Shown piece after piece: positions 1-8,783 of a stretch of DNA of 14,763 bases. Below the pieces are notes generated by a model, which saw nothing but the letters and a program-made list of their open reading frames with translations, was not told where the DNA came from and made no database searches. Every line of letters begins with the position of its first letter. Within the stretch, counting starts at the first letter, position 1. The DNA is from Rhodospirillaceae bacterium (GTDB lineage: Bacteria; Pseudomonadota; Alphaproteobacteria; UBA8366; GCA-2717185): assembly GCA_002717185.1 (NCBI GenBank), contig PBDC01000101.1, positions 1 to 14,763 on the forward strand. Reading direction: 5' to 3'. A program made the translations under genes and the position numbers.

Positions 1-398
1 CACTGTAACAGTAACTCAGCATGACAAGAGCATGTCCGAGCACATTCACGCAGTTATCGGCCGGTTACCAGACAGACCGAAAACCGTCAAATGCGCAAAC
101 AACAAACCTTGAAAAAACAAGACCCGCCGCCCGCGCATCCCTTCCATCACATATTCACAATCTATTAGAACCGACACCAAATGGCATCATGCCGACGTGC
201 TCACCTGTTGGGAGCAGCGCAACCCTTCAAACGTAACGACTTTAAACATCCGTCGCAACGAGAAATCAGCAACGGGGCGAAAAAAGCCAACTGAACGATA
301 ATAAAGGGTCAGTGCGTGTCAGCGGCGCACGGTATATGCGGCGTTGAATCGTTTGTCCAGGTGCAAAACGCTATTTTTTAACTTATTTGCAGAGAGTG
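1..398. other. Intergenic flank with no supported gene
   Basis: No coding region is convincing here. One 71-codon open frame (21-236, plus) has no ribosome binding site, low-complexity Thr/Pro/Ser-rich composition and no recognisable motif, so I do not call it. The stretch holds a short inverted repeat, GTGCG at 312-316 with CGCAC at 326-330, and a run of six T at 374-379. The repeat and the T run are too far apart to form an ordinary intrinsic terminator. The region lies beyond the 3' end of the minus-strand mccA/DUF1489 unit, so it probably contains that unit's transcription end. Confidence 0.5.
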
Positions 399-833
399 TT
401 ACCACAGTCCCAGGTCTCGCAGTTCGGCGACCAGTTCTGGCGGCATGCCATCGTCCCCCGAACTAGACAATAAGTCAGCAGGTGCATCATCGCCTTCCAG
501 GTAGCGCCAACCTTGGAAAGGTCTACGCGGCCATTGTTCGGTCGGTATCAACTTGGGGTCTAGAATGAAACGGCAACGGCGCCGCTGATCTTCACCGGTC
601 AGGGTTTCGAAGTTACGGAACCGTTGACGGACTCGGATTGCGCCCTTAATGACCCAATATATCGACCCACCATCAAGTAATTCTGCGGACCGACGTGGCG
701 TATTGCGTGTTTGATGCCACAGTTTGTCGCCTAAACCGGATCCTCGCGCCTGTTGCCGACGAACGGTTTGAACCGCCTTAAGGTGATCGATGTCGTCTAT
801 CCCGACACTTAGCTTGATGATATGCAATGCCAT
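399..833 (-). CDS. DUF1489 family protein
   Basis: The 144-residue protein begins MALHIIKLSVGIDDIDHL, which matches the conserved opening of DUF1489 proteins (MxLHxIKLxVGxD). This is a family of about 140 residues found almost only in alphaproteobacteria, and the length here is typical. The molecular function is unknown. The protein is basic and soluble, with no signal peptide or membrane segment. It has a middle section rich in Arg and aromatic residues (YWVIKG, then RVRQRFRN) and a Trp/Pro-rich C-terminal part, as is usual for the family. It lies 46 bases downstream of mccA on the same strand with no terminator-like hairpin between them, so cotranscription is likely. I see no strong Shine-Dalgarno sequence before the ATG, but the family alignment as I remember it supports this start. 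Assignment to the family is fairly secure; no role can be inferred from sequence. Confidence 0.85.
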   Translation of the reverse strand: MALHIIKLSVGIDDIDHLKAVQTVRRQQARGSGLGDKLWHQTRNTPRRSAELLDGGSIYWVIKGAIRVRQRFRNFETLTGEDQRRRCRFILDPKLIPTEQWPRRPFQGWRYLEGDDAPADLLSSSGDDGMPPELVAELRDLGLW

Positions 834-879
834 GCGCGCTTATTAGTTTTCAATTAAGCCAAATCGTTGTGGCGTTTGC

Positions 880-2892
880 TTAAGCCTCGGCCATAGCAAG
901 TAGCTCATCGCCTTCCATCACCTGATCGCCGGCAGCAAATCGAATGTTGGCGACGACCCCGTCGGCGGGGGCTAAGATGACATGCTCCATCTTCATAGCT
1001 TCCAAGACCATGAGGCTTTGTCCTGCTTTGACTTTTTCCCCGTCTTCGACGTGAACCAACACAACTTTCCCCGGCATCGGAGCGGATAATTTGCCGCCCA
1101 AAGTTTGTGCGGCAGAGGCCTCCTCAATCGCGTCGTGCCGGGTTAGGCGGTATTTACGCCCATGCGCAAGGATAATTATGTCCGTGCCGTCGCCTAATAC
1201 GGTCGCGCTAATCCGCACGCCGTTTACCTCGGCCCGCATGGTGCCGGTTTCGTCAAGAATGCCGTCTACAAGGCATTTGGTCTCACCTATGGCGACTTGG
1301 TATCCAGCTGCCGTTGGACGCGCGCGCAAAACGATGTCGTTTTCACCATCCTGGAAGCGTAATTCAATATCACCGACCCCGTGCAAGCGCCATGCATCGT
1401 TTAACTGCCATGGCGAATGGGGGTCGTTAGACGCCGTGGCTGCCTTCATCCTCTCCCTCGCGTCGCGCCGGAGGGCAGCGAGCACTGCGAGGGCGAGGAT
1501 ATCGTTCGATACAGGGGGGGCGTCTAGCACTAGGGTTGATAAATGCGTTTCGATGAAGCTGGTTTCCAGTGAGGCATCGATGAATGCAGGGTGTGCCGCG
1601 ACGGCGGCTAGAAATTCCAGATTAGTGTTTAATCCGACTACCTGCGTTTCCGCGAGTGCACCGCGCATCCGTCGCAGCGCTCCGTCGCGGTCCTGATCCC
1701 AGGTGACGATTTTGGCGATCATCGGGTCGTAATACATCGAGACTTCATCACCCTCGCGTACACCGGTGTCGACTCGAACATGCGATGTGTCGGCGGGGAA
1801 GCGTAAATGATTGAGCTGGCCAGTTTGCGGCATGAAGTTGCGCGCCGGGTTTTCCGCATAAAGGCGGACCTCCAAAGCATGACCGGATGCCGCAATCGCA
1901 TCCTGGGACAGAGGCAGGGGCTCACCTGCGGCAACTTGTAATTGCCATTCGACAAGATCTACCCCAATGATCATTTCGGTGACCGGGTGCTCGACCTGTA
2001 GGCGAGTATTCATCTCCATAAAGTAAAAGCCGTCCGGTTCGTTGACCCGCTCGCCTTCGACGATGAATTCTACTGTGCCGGCGCCTTGATAGCCTATCGC
2101 TCGTGCGGCGGCCACTGCAGCCTTGCCCATGGCTGATCGTACTGTATCTGTCATGCCTGGCGCTGGCGCTTCCTCGACGACCTTTTGGTGGCGTCTTTGC
2201 AAAGAGCAGTCTCGTTCGAACAGATGCACTGCATTACCGTGGCCGTCGGCGAACACCTGCATCTCTACATGGCGGGGTTTTGTAACAAATTTCTCAATCA
2301 ACACCCTGTCATCGCCGAAGGCGGCTTTCGATTCGCGCTGCGCTCCTTCCAGGGCCCTGTTAAATTCTTCCGGGGCGTCGACACGCCGCATGCCGCGTCC
2401 ACCACCACCCGCCGACGCCTTGATCAAAACCGGATAGCCGATTTCGTCGGCCGCCTTAGAAAGAAAAGCTGGATCTTGATCCTCTCCATGATAGCCGGGG
2501 ACCAGGGGTACACTAGCGTTTCCCATGATCGTTTTAGCATTGCTCTTGGAGCCCATAGCACGGATCGCGTCAGGGGGGGGGCCAACGAAGACAGCACCAG
2601 CATCAGCGACCGCCTCAGCGAAATTAGCATTCTCCGAAAGGAACCCGTAGCCAGGATGCACGGCATTGGCGCCGCTAAGCTTAATTGCTTCGATCAGCTG
2701 TGCGATATCGAGATAGCTGGCTTGGGCGGGCGCAGGACCGATATGATATGCGTCGTCGGCTAGGGCAACATGGCGGGATTGCGCATCCGCGTCTGAATAA
2801 ACAGCGATGGTCCGGATACCAAGTTGCCGCGCCGTCTGAATGACACGGCAGGCGATCTCGCCTCGATTGGCGATGAGGAGCGAATCAAACAT
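880..2892 (-). CDS. mccA: 3-methylcrotonyl-CoA carboxylase, biotin-containing alpha subunit
   Basis: This 670-residue protein is an acyl-CoA carboxylase alpha subunit. It carboxylates its own biotin using ATP and bicarbonate, and its beta partner passes the carboxyl group to 3-methylcrotonyl-CoA in leucine and isovalerate breakdown in the cytosol. Visible parts, in order: the biotin carboxylase N-domain opening LLIANRGEIACR; HPGYGFLSEN at 79-88; the ATP-grasp glycine loop AGGGGRGM at 161-168; the catalytic segment EMNTRLQVEHPVTE at 293-306; a weakly conserved linker domain; and a C-terminal biotinyl domain with AMKMEH, where Lys634 is the biotinylated residue. MCC is favoured over propionyl-CoA carboxylase by LFERDCSLQRRHQK and by VDLVEWQLQVAAGEPLP, which are typical of MCC alpha. 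Propionyl enzymes usually have GERECSIQRRNQK and a different equivalent of the second segment. The carboxyltransferase gene (mccB) is not next to it: recA lies divergently upstream and DUF1489 downstream. Substrate choice is inference; the enzyme class is certain. Confidence 0.88.
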   Translation of the reverse strand: MFDSLLIANRGEIACRVIQTARQLGIRTIAVYSDADAQSRHVALADDAYHIGPAPAQASYLDIAQLIEAIKLSGANAVHPGYGFLSENANFAEAVADAGAVFVGPPPDAIRAMGSKSNAKTIMGNASVPLVPGYHGEDQDPAFLSKAADEIGYPVLIKASAGGGGRGMRRVDAPEEFNRALEGAQRESKAAFGDDRVLIEKFVTKPRHVEMQVFADGHGNAVHLFERDCSLQRRHQKVVEEAPAPGMTDTVRSAMGKAAVAAARAIGYQGAGTVEFIVEGERVNEPDGFYFMEMNTRLQVEHPVTEMIIGVDLVEWQLQVAAGEPLPLSQDAIAASGHALEVRLYAENPARNFMPQTGQLNHLRFPADTSHVRVDTGVREGDEVSMYYDPMIAKIVTWDQDRDGALRRMRGALAETQVVGLNTNLEFLAAVAAHPAFIDASLETSFIETHLSTLVLDAPPVSNDILALAVLAALRRDARERMKAATASNDPHSPWQLNDAWRLHGVGDIELRFQDGENDIVLRARPTAAGYQVAIGETKCLVDGILDETGTMRAEVNGVRISATVLGDGTDIIILAHGRKYRLTRHDAIEEASAAQTLGGKLSAPMPGKVVLVHVEDGEKVKAGQSLMVLEAMKMEHVILAPADGVVANIRFAAGDQVMEGDELLAMAEA

Positions 2893-2951
2893 GGCCTGTT
2901 CTTAGACCACGCGAGCCGCGCGGGCCAGTGCCAATGCCTCTCGCGATCAGC

Positions 2952-2980
2952 CATCTACCGTTGAATTGCCTATTCATCAA
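2952..2980 (-). promoter_or_regulatory. Possible mccA promoter
   Basis: On the minus strand, TTGATG (plus positions 2975-2980) and TAGATG (2952-2957) are separated by 17 bases, about 60 bases before the mccA start codon. They resemble -35 and -10 elements of a housekeeping sigma factor. Neither is a close match and the call rests only on spacing and position. No operator for a leucine-catabolism regulator was recognised. Confidence 0.25.
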
Positions 2981-3021
2981 CTAAAAGCACAATATAAATC
3001 AGCACACTACCAACCATTCGA

Positions 3022-3059
3022 ATGAGAACAAAAAAAGAACTTGCTCATGAGAACAAAAA
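3022..3059. repeat. 13-bp direct repeat in the recA promoter
   Basis: ATGAGAACAAAAA occurs twice, at 3022-3034 and 3047-3059, with starts 25 bases apart. Each copy contains one GAAC half-site. The first copy forms the upstream half of the LexA box; the second lies inside the spacer of the proposed promoter. The pair may be an extended or duplicated LexA target, or a local duplication. Confidence 0.75.
3026..3040 (+). promoter_or_regulatory. LexA (SOS) operator of recA
   Basis: GAAC at 3026-3029 and GAAC at 3037-3040 are separated by exactly seven A residues. GAAC-N7-GAAC (GTTC-N7-GTTC on the other strand) is the direct-repeat operator bound by LexA in alphaproteobacteria, unlike the CTGT-N8-ACAG box of enterobacteria. 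It lies 81 bases before the chosen recA start and directly abuts the proposed -35 hexamer, so bound LexA would block RNA polymerase. A third GAAC lies at 3051-3054. The divergent mccA start is about 130 bases away, so an effect on mccA is possible but not indicated. Confidence 0.85.
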
Positions 3060-3068
3060 TCGTACATT
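3041..3068 (+). promoter_or_regulatory. Putative recA promoter
   Basis: TTGCTC (3041-3046) and TACATT (3063-3068), separated by 16 bases, are plausible -35 and -10 elements. They begin immediately after the LexA box and lie about 55 bases before the recA start codon. The spacer contains a third GAAC half-site. The hexamers are imperfect; confidence comes mainly from their position beside the operator. Confidence 0.4.
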
Positions 3069-3121
3069 AGCAGCAAGTTTTTGCTGACTGGAAAGCTGTG
3101 GAATTGGGAAAGGGAATGGTA

Positions 3122-4225
3122 ATGTCTAAGTCCGCTCTACATCTTGTTGAAAAGGAAGTCATGGATAAGACGAAGGCGCTGGACGCCGCGCTCACGCAAA
3201 TCGAGCGATCCTTCGGCAAGGGATCGATTATGAAACTCGGCCAAGAGCAGGCTGTCGAGATTGATGCTGTATCGACGGGCTCTTTGGGACTGGATATTGC
3301 GCTTGGTATAGGCGATTTACCGCGTGGGCGAGTCGTTGAGATATACGGACCGGAAAGCTCCGGAAAAACCACCCTATCGCTTCATGTCGTAGCGGAAGCG
3401 CAGAAGGCGGGTGGCACGTGTGCTTTCGTAGATGCGGAGCATGCACTCGACCCGGCTTACGCCCGCAATCTCGGCGTCGATCTAGACGAATTGTTGATCT
3501 CACAACCCGATACCGGTGAGCAGGCGCTTGAGATAGCCGACACGCTGGTTCGTTCAGGTGCAATTGACGTGCTGGTGGTCGATTCCGTTGCCGCCTTGGT
3601 GCCGCGCGCAGAGTTAGAAGGCGAAATGGGTGACACGCATGTCGGCCTGCAGGCACGGCTGATGAGCCAAGCGTTGCGCAAACTTACCTCCTCTATCTCG
3701 CGCTCGCATTGCATGGTCATCTTCATCAACCAGATCCGTATGAAGATCGGTGTCATGTTTGGCAGTCCGGAAACTACGAGCGGTGGCAATGCATTGAAGT
3801 TCTATTCCAGCGTTCGGCTCGACATCCGTCGCATCGGTGCAATTAAGGATCGTGACGACGTGGTCGGCAACCAGACACGGGTCAAGGTGGTAAAGAATAA
3901 GGTTGCGCCACCGTTCAAGGTGGTTGAGTTTGACATCATGTATGGGGAAGGAATTTCCAAAACAGGTGAATTACTCGATCACGGTGTCAACGCCGGAATT
4001 GTTGAGAAGTCGGGATCGTGGTTCTCCTACGACAGCCAGCGTATCGGGCAGGGGCGTGAGAATGCTAAGCGGTTTCTGTTGGAGAATCTGGAGGTCGCCG
4101 ACGCAATCGAATTGCGCATCCGTGAGAATGCTGGTTTGCTAGCGGAATCCATGCTGAAAGGTGGTAAGGAAGAGGCTTCGAATGCTTCTGAAGAAGATAG
4201 TGCTCAGGTAGGCGTGGTGGATTGA
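3122..4225 (+). CDS. recA: Recombinase A
   Basis: RecA forms ATP-dependent filaments on single-stranded DNA, drives strand exchange in recombinational repair and triggers LexA self-cleavage. From the ATG at 3122 the protein has 367 residues, close to the usual 345-365. Visible elements: Walker A GPESSGKT at 76-83; the catalytic-glutamate segment DAEHALD with Glu106; Walker B LVVDS ending at Asp154-Ser155; the L1 and L2 DNA-binding loop regions, the latter including NQIRMKIG and the [15 protein letters not shown] segment; and an acidic, variable C-terminus. In-frame starts also exist at 3098 (GTG) and 3116 (ATG). I chose 3122 because AAAGGGA at 3109-3115 is well spaced before it and because MSKSALHL resembles alphaproteobacterial RecA N-termini. 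It is monocistronic as far as can be seen, and LexA control is indicated by the upstream operator. Intact, with no missing key residue. Confidence 0.98.
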   Translation: MSKSALHLVEKEVMDKTKALDAALTQIERSFGKGSIMKLGQEQAVEIDAVSTGSLGLDIALGIGDLPRGRVVEIYGPESSGKTTLSLHVVAEAQKAGGTCAFVDAEHALDPAYARNLGVDLDELLISQPDTGEQALEIADTLVRSGAIDVLVVDSVAALVPRAELEGEMGDTHVGLQARLMSQALRKLTSSISRSHCMVIFINQIRMKIGVMFGSPETTSGGNALKFYSSVRLDIRRIGAIKDRDDVVGNQTRVKVVKNKVAPPFKVVEFDIMYGEGISKTGELLDHGVNAGIVEKSGSWFSYDSQRIGQGRENAKRFLLENLEVADAIELRIRENAGLLAESMLKGGKEEASNASEEDSAQVGVVD

Positions 4226-4315
4226 TCGCAACTCGGGGAAATAACGTGCGGCGGAGGTGGTCGTACGTGCGCCCCGTTTCGTGTCGCCGTCAATAGTAGT
4301 GTCAGTGTGTGACCA

Positions 4316-4831
4316 TTAGCGTAGATGTCCAATTGCTGCGGTAAATCCCTTCAGGGAAACCGGAATGCGGACCGGCTTTCGCATGTTGTTATAAGATTTA
4401 AACTTGGCGGTTCTACCGTCCTTAAAAGTGCTGAGTAGAGCATCGTCGATGCTGAAACGCACGCGGCAGCCTTTAGCGCTGCAGAATTCGAAGGCCATCT
4501 CGTATGTTTGGCCGTCGTCTACCTGAAGTGTTAAGCCTTGTGGCAAATAGACCCCGAGTGGGAGGGTAACTACGCCGACAGGTGACGGTACATCTCTGAT
4601 GTAGCCAACCATCATTTGCAGGACAGGTTGACCCGTTTCCTTGACGATAACATTCTGAAACATTCGGCACTTCGAAGGCGCTCCCGTTGCCGAATTGCAG
4701 TGAATTCGCCAATCTCCAAATATTTGCGCGTGTGGAACCTGCGCGTTGGTTTTGGAAAGTGACAATAATCCTAGGAGCGTGAAAAGGAAAAAAGCAGCAC
4801 ACCTTCGCAACGAACTTTTCGCAGCAATCAT
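4316..4831 (-). CDS. IalB family secreted protein (invasion-associated locus B)
   Basis: This is a 171-residue exported protein. A signal peptide is clear: a basic n-region with Lys5, Arg9 and Arg10, a hydrophobic core around 12-25, and a likely cut after Ala30 (TNA/Q). The mature part starts with FGDWRIHC, the hallmark of IalB proteins (FGDWxxxC). Four cysteines (45, 55, 117, 122) could make two periplasmic disulfides, the last two as CSAKGC. The middle has the family's MMVGYIRD and LPLGVYLPQG segments. IalB was named for red-cell invasion in Bartonella, but homologues are widespread in free-living alphaproteobacteria, where the role is unclear, so the name should not be read as virulence. 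The gene is convergent with recA (90 bases between stops) and divergent from alaS. Its ribosome binding site is weak: GAAGG lies about 14 bases upstream of the start. Confidence 0.85.
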   Translation of the reverse strand: MIAAKSSLRRCAAFFLFTLLGLLSLSKTNAQVPHAQIFGDWRIHCNSATGAPSKCRMFQNVIVKETGQPVLQMMVGYIRDVPSPVGVVTLPLGVYLPQGLTLQVDDGQTYEMAFEFCSAKGCRVRFSIDDALLSTFKDGRTAKFKSYNNMRKPVRIPVSLKGFTAAIGHLR

Positions 4832-5198
4832 ATGGGAAACTAGCCTTCACAAAATTTCGCTAAACCAATTACTCCGGTTCCCATCCATTTTACTTGAAAT
4901 CGCTTACCTTCGACCAGCCCGCACTTCGCGCCGGCCTTTGCAGTATCTGGCGCTATTTTGTTCCTTCGTTCTTCTGTAGGAGAGTTAGTTTTGTTTTGTG
5001 GTGTTTCCCCGCAGCGCGTTATGGTCTCGTGATCAAAATCGTTGCAAATACTGGGCAATAGAATAACTCAGGTTTTGTGAGGGTAATGCATCGGGTGGAC
5101 ACGAATCCGCCTCCGGGCTAAAACCCGTTCGCTTCGCAGCCAATTCTTGTGTGTTGGCAGAAAGCCGGGCATTCGGCACTATTTTTGAGGGGCGTCCC
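4832..5198. other. Divergent intergenic region between the IalB-like gene and alaS
   Basis: About 370 bases separate the two start codons. This must hold the promoters for both directions, but I could not identify convincing -35/-10 pairs. A 72-codon minus-strand open frame (4840-5058) would need a TTG start without a ribosome binding site and resembles nothing known. The 5' leader of alaS contains only a small CGGG-N6-CCCG inverted repeat near 5114-5127. No T-box or other known riboswitch is visible, and T-boxes would not be expected in this group. Confidence 0.45.
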
Positions 5199-7850
5199 AT
5201 GCAAGGCGCTAATGAGATAAGATCGACGTTCCTGGACTACTTCCACCGCAATGGGCACGAGGTGGTGGCGTCGTCTCCGCTCGTACCGCAAAACGATCCC
5301 ACCTTGCTATTTACCAATGCTGGTATGGTGCAGTTCAAAAATGTTTTCACGGGCGCTGAGCAGCGCGGTTACTCTCGTGCTGTAACCTCACAGAAATGCG
5401 TGCGCGCCGGTGGTAAGCACAATGATCTTGAGAATGTCGGCTATACGGTTCGACACAACACATTCTTCGAAATGCTTGGTAACTTCTCATTTGGGGATTA
5501 TTTCAAAGACCAAGCGATCGAGTTGGCCTGGAACCTTGTCACAAAGGAGTTTGGCCTCCCAATCGAGAAATTGCTCGTCACTGTCTATTCAGAGGATGAT
5601 GAGGCACACGGCCTTTGGAAGCAGATTGCGGGCCTGCCGGACGAGAAAATTATTCGCATTGCGACCTCTGACAACTTTTGGGCCATGGGTGATACCGGAC
5701 CTTGTGGCCCCTGTTCGGAAATTTTTTACGATCATGGACCCAGTATACCCGGTGGTCCACCGGGCAGCCCGGATGAGGACGGCGATCGGTTCATCGAGAT
5801 CTGGAACCTCGTATTCATGCAGTACGAGCAGATCACACTAGAAGAGCGTGCAGACCTACCGAGTCCGTCGATCGACACCGGTATGGGGCTGGAGCGCATC
5901 ACGGCCACACTGCAGGGCACCAACGACAGTTTCGCTATTGATATCTTCCGCAATCTTATCGAGGCCTCAGCAAGCGCTACGAATACTGACCCTGATGGAG
6001 ATGGTGCGGTGTCGCACAGGGTTATCGCCGATCACCTTCGTTCCTCTTGTTTCCTGATTGCAGACGGTATTTTACCCTCAAATGAGGGCCGCGGTTACGT
6101 CCTGCGTCGCATCATGCGGCGCGCTATGCGCCACGTTCATTTGCTTGGGGGAGAGGAGCCGCTGCTATGGCGATTGGTTCCGACGTTGGCGCAATCCATG
6201 GGGTTGGCTTTTCCAGAGTTGGGACGTGCAGAAGCGCTGATCACTGAAACCCTCCGATTGGAGGAGACCCGCTTCAACCGAACCTTGGCCCGCGGTATGC
6301 GGTTGCTGGATGAGGCAAGTGATAAGTTGGGTGAGGGCGGCACATTGAAAGGCGATGTAGCTTTTCGGCTCTATGACACATTCGGATTTCCTCTCGACCT
6401 GACACAAGATGTATTGCGCGGCCGGGGGAAAGATATTGATACGGCTGGTTTTGAAGCTTGCATGGCGAAGCAGCGCGAAGAAGCGCGTAAGGCCTGGTCG
6501 GGTTCTGGTGATGCGGCGACGGAAGAAGTCTGGTTTGATCTGCGTGAGGATGTTGGTGCAACAGAATTCCTCGGTTATGCCACCGAGCATGCTGAAGGTG
6601 TCGTGACGGGTATTGTTTCCGACGGTGGCCTCATTAATGATGCCGAGACTGGTACAGAAGCGTCGCTAATCATCAGCCAAACGCCGTTTTATGGTGAATC
6701 CGGCGGCCAGGTGGGCGATTCCGGGCTGATATTCACCGACCAAGGCGCCGAGTTCGTTGTGCATGACACGCAGAAAAAACTGAATGACATGCAAATTCAT
6801 GTCGGCACCTTAAAGAAGGGTCGTTTATCGGTTGGCGATGCGGTTGAATTGCATGTGGAGACCGATCGGCGCAAGCAACTGCGCGCTAACCATTCCGTGA
6901 CCCACCTGATGCATGAAGCACTCCGCCGTGCCCTTGGTGATCATGTCACGCAGAAGGGATCGCTGGTTGCGCCTGACTATCTGCGCTTCGATTTTAGCCA
7001 CCCTAAGCCCGTGACTACCAAGGAACTGGATACGATCGAAGCAGAAGTAAATGCCCGTATCCGCACTAACGCTGAAGTATCGACACGTCTGATGACGCCG
7101 GACGATGCGGTTGAGGCCGGGGCGCTGGCACTGTTTGGTGAAAAATACGGTGAGGAAGTGCGAGTCGTTGCGATGGGGGACGATGGTGATCGAAACTATT
7201 CCGTTGAACTTTGCGGTGGCACCCATGTGAGCCACACCGGCGATATCGGCTATTTTCAGATTGCCGGTGAAAGTGCCGTGGCCGCTGGTGTCCGTCGTAT
7301 CGAGGCAGTTACTGGTGCGGCTGCTGTCGAGCGGGCAAAACAGCAATCGGCTAAATTGTTTGAGGCGGCTTTGACCCTGAAGGCACCGCCTGATGAGGTG
7401 CCAGTACGGATAGCTAACCTGCTGGAGGAACGGCGTAACCTAGAACGCGAAATTTCCGAATTGCGGCAGCAGGTTGCTATGGGTGGCGGTGTTTCTGAGG
7501 ATGCGTCAGCTGCAAAAGACATTGGCGGAGTGCTGCTTGCATCGCGTACGCTCGATGGGGTCCCGGCAAAGGAGCTCAAACCGCTGGTTGACTCACTCAA
7601 AACGCAGCTTGGTTCTGGTGTGGTGGCCGTTGTGTCGGTGATCGACGGCAAAGCATCGCTGGTCGTCGGTGTCACGGACGACCTTACTGAAATGCTAAAT
7701 GCTGTAGATTTGGTGCGTGCGGGGTCAGCAGCGGTCGGCGGCAAGGGCGGTGGTGGTCGTCCGGACATGGCACAGGCCGGCGGACCGGATGGGGCGGCCG
7801 CTGGGGCGGCGATCGCAGCGATTGAAGGGGTGATCGCGGAGCGGGCTTGA
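5199..7850 (+). CDS. alaS: Alanyl-tRNA synthetase
   Basis: This class II synthetase attaches alanine to tRNA(Ala) in the cytosol and hydrolyses mischarged Ser- and Gly-tRNA(Ala). From the ATG at 5199 it has 883 residues, the usual length. The N-terminus [17 protein letters not shown] and the stretch [15 protein letters not shown] are typical of the aminoacylation domain, with motif 2/3 regions GNFSFGDYF and GMGLERI. The editing domain has both zinc-binding signatures: HSVTH with His565 and His569, and CGGTH with Cys672 and His676. A coiled stretch around 735-755 leads to the C-Ala domain, which ends with the glycine-rich [10 protein letters not shown] (847-856) and AQAGG. The frame is open from a GTG at 5151, but GAGGGG at 5187-5192 is well placed for the ATG at 5199, where homologues begin. 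recA and alaS are commonly near one another in alphaproteobacteria; here an antisense IalB-like gene sits between them. Complete and intact. Confidence 0.98.
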   Translation: MQGANEIRSTFLDYFHRNGHEVVASSPLVPQNDPTLLFTNAGMVQFKNVFTGAEQRGYSRAVTSQKCVRAGGKHNDLENVGYTVRHNTFFEMLGNFSFGDYFKDQAIELAWNLVTKEFGLPIEKLLVTVYSEDDEAHGLWKQIAGLPDEKIIRIATSDNFWAMGDTGPCGPCSEIFYDHGPSIPGGPPGSPDEDGDRFIEIWNLVFMQYEQITLEERADLPSPSIDTGMGLERITATLQGTNDSFAIDIFRNLIEASASATNTDPDGDGAVSHRVIADHLRSSCFLIADGILPSNEGRGYVLRRIMRRAMRHVHLLGGEEPLLWRLVPTLAQSMGLAFPELGRAEALITETLRLEETRFNRTLARGMRLLDEASDKLGEGGTLKGDVAFRLYDTFGFPLDLTQDVLRGRGKDIDTAGFEACMAKQREEARKAWSGSGDAATEEVWFDLREDVGATEFLGYATEHAEGVVTGIVSDGGLINDAETGTEASLIISQTPFYGESGGQVGDSGLIFTDQGAEFVVHDTQKKLNDMQIHVGTLKKGRLSVGDAVELHVETDRRKQLRANHSVTHLMHEALRRALGDHVTQKGSLVAPDYLRFDFSHPKPVTTKELDTIEAEVNARIRTNAEVSTRLMTPDDAVEAGALALFGEKYGEEVRVVAMGDDGDRNYSVELCGGTHVSHTGDIGYFQIAGESAVAAGVRRIEAVTGAAAVERAKQQSAKLFEAALTLKAPPDEVPVRIANLLEERRNLEREISELRQQVAMGGGVSEDASAAKDIGGVLLASRTLDGVPAKELKPLVDSLKTQLGSGVVAVVSVIDGKASLVVGVTDDLTEMLNAVDLVRAGSAAVGGKGGGGRPDMAQAGGPDGAAAGAAIAAIEGVIAERA

Positions 7851-7921
7851 TCGGTTCGGCCTTGCCCCTTAGGCTGCGCGCCGCATATCTCATTGAAATA
7901 TTCACCAAATAGGATAGTCGC

Positions 7922-8773
7922 ATGCGATTTGAGGGCACGGACAACTATGTCGCCACGGAAGACCTGAAGGTCGCGGTCAATGCCGCGGTCGTGCTGGAAC
8001 GTCCACTGTTGATCAAGGGCGAGCCGGGTACTGGTAAGACTGTGTTGGCAAAGGAGGTGGCGGGATCCCTTGGAATGCCGCTGATCGAATGGCATGTAAA
8101 ATCGACAACTACTGCGCAGCAAGGCCTGTATGAATATGATGCGGTTCGTCGTTTACGTGACAGCCAACTTGGTGACGAGCGGGTTCGTGAAATCCAAAAT
8201 TATATCCAGCGTGGTAAGCTTTGGGAATCCTTTGAAGCGGACGAGCGTCCAGTACTATTAATTGATGAAATCGACAAGGCGGACATCGAATTCCCTAACG
8301 ATCTTCTGCTCGAACTAGATCGCATGGAATTCTTTGTCTATGAGACGCGCAAGGTAGTCAAGGCAGAGAACAGGCCGGTGGTCATTATCACGTCGAACAA
8401 TGAGAAGGAACTGCCAGACGCCTTCTTGCGACGCTGTTTCTTCCATTACATTGCCTTTCCGGATCGGGAAACGATGATCAAGATCATCGACGTGCACTAT
8501 CCCAATATTCAGGCTGATTTGGTGCGTGAGGCGTTGAATCTGTTTTATGACGTTCGCGAAGTTCCGGGCCTGAAAAAGCGGCCGTCCACTTCGGAGCTGT
8601 TGGACTGGATCAAGCTATTGATGGCGGAGGATATTCCGGCGGACGTGCTGCGCAGCAACGACAGCACGAAGCTGATACCGCCGCTATACGGTGCGCTACT
8701 TAAGAACGAACAGGATGTGCAACTGTTTGAGCGGCTTGCTTTCATGTCGCGCCGAGAACAGGGCGGCAGTTAG
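7922..8773 (+). CDS. MoxR-type AAA+ ATPase (CoxD/NorQ-like)
   Basis: The 283-residue protein is a single-domain AAA+ ATPase of the MoxR group. These ATPases usually act with a VWA-domain partner as chaperones that insert metals into, activate or remodel a target complex. Walker A is GEPGTGKT at 33-40; Walker B is LLIDEID at 112-118 with Asp115 and Glu116; sensor 1 is SNN at 158-160; the arginine finger region is LRRCF near 169-173; and a C-terminal lid contains PSTSELLDWIK. The conserved IEWHVKSTTTAQQGLYEYD and FPNDLLLELDRMEFFVYE segments place it in the subgroup paired with CoxE-like proteins. AGGA lies a suitable distance before the ATG. It starts 71 bases after alaS and may be partly read through from it. 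Its VWA partner (9492-10670) is unusually far away. The client complex cannot be deduced: no cox, nor or mox structural genes are in the window. Confidence 0.92.
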   Translation: MRFEGTDNYVATEDLKVAVNAAVVLERPLLIKGEPGTGKTVLAKEVAGSLGMPLIEWHVKSTTTAQQGLYEYDAVRRLRDSQLGDERVREIQNYIQRGKLWESFEADERPVLLIDEIDKADIEFPNDLLLELDRMEFFVYETRKVVKAENRPVVIITSNNEKELPDAFLRRCFFHYIAFPDRETMIKIIDVHYPNIQADLVREALNLFYDVREVPGLKKRPSTSELLDWIKLLMAEDIPADVLRSNDSTKLIPPLYGALLKNEQDVQLFERLAFMSRREQGGS

Positions 8774-8783
8774 ACACTGCGTT

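Noticed and set aside
21..236. 71-codon plus-strand open frame at the window start
   Set aside because: No ribosome binding site, biased composition, and no recognisable motif.
312..379. Intrinsic terminator from GTGCG/CGCAC and the T run
   Set aside because: The 5-bp stem and the T run are separated by more than 40 bases.
2185..2763. 192-codon plus-strand frame inside mccA
   Set aside because: Fully antisense to a well-conserved gene, with no family features.
4840..5058. 72-codon minus-strand frame upstream of the IalB-like gene
   Set aside because: It would need a TTG start with no ribosome binding site and has no recognisable motif.
7256..8122. 288-codon minus-strand open frame across the alaS 3' end and the moxR-like start
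   Set aside because: It is antisense to two certain genes and its Ser/Pro/Ala-rich composition is typical of a shadow frame.
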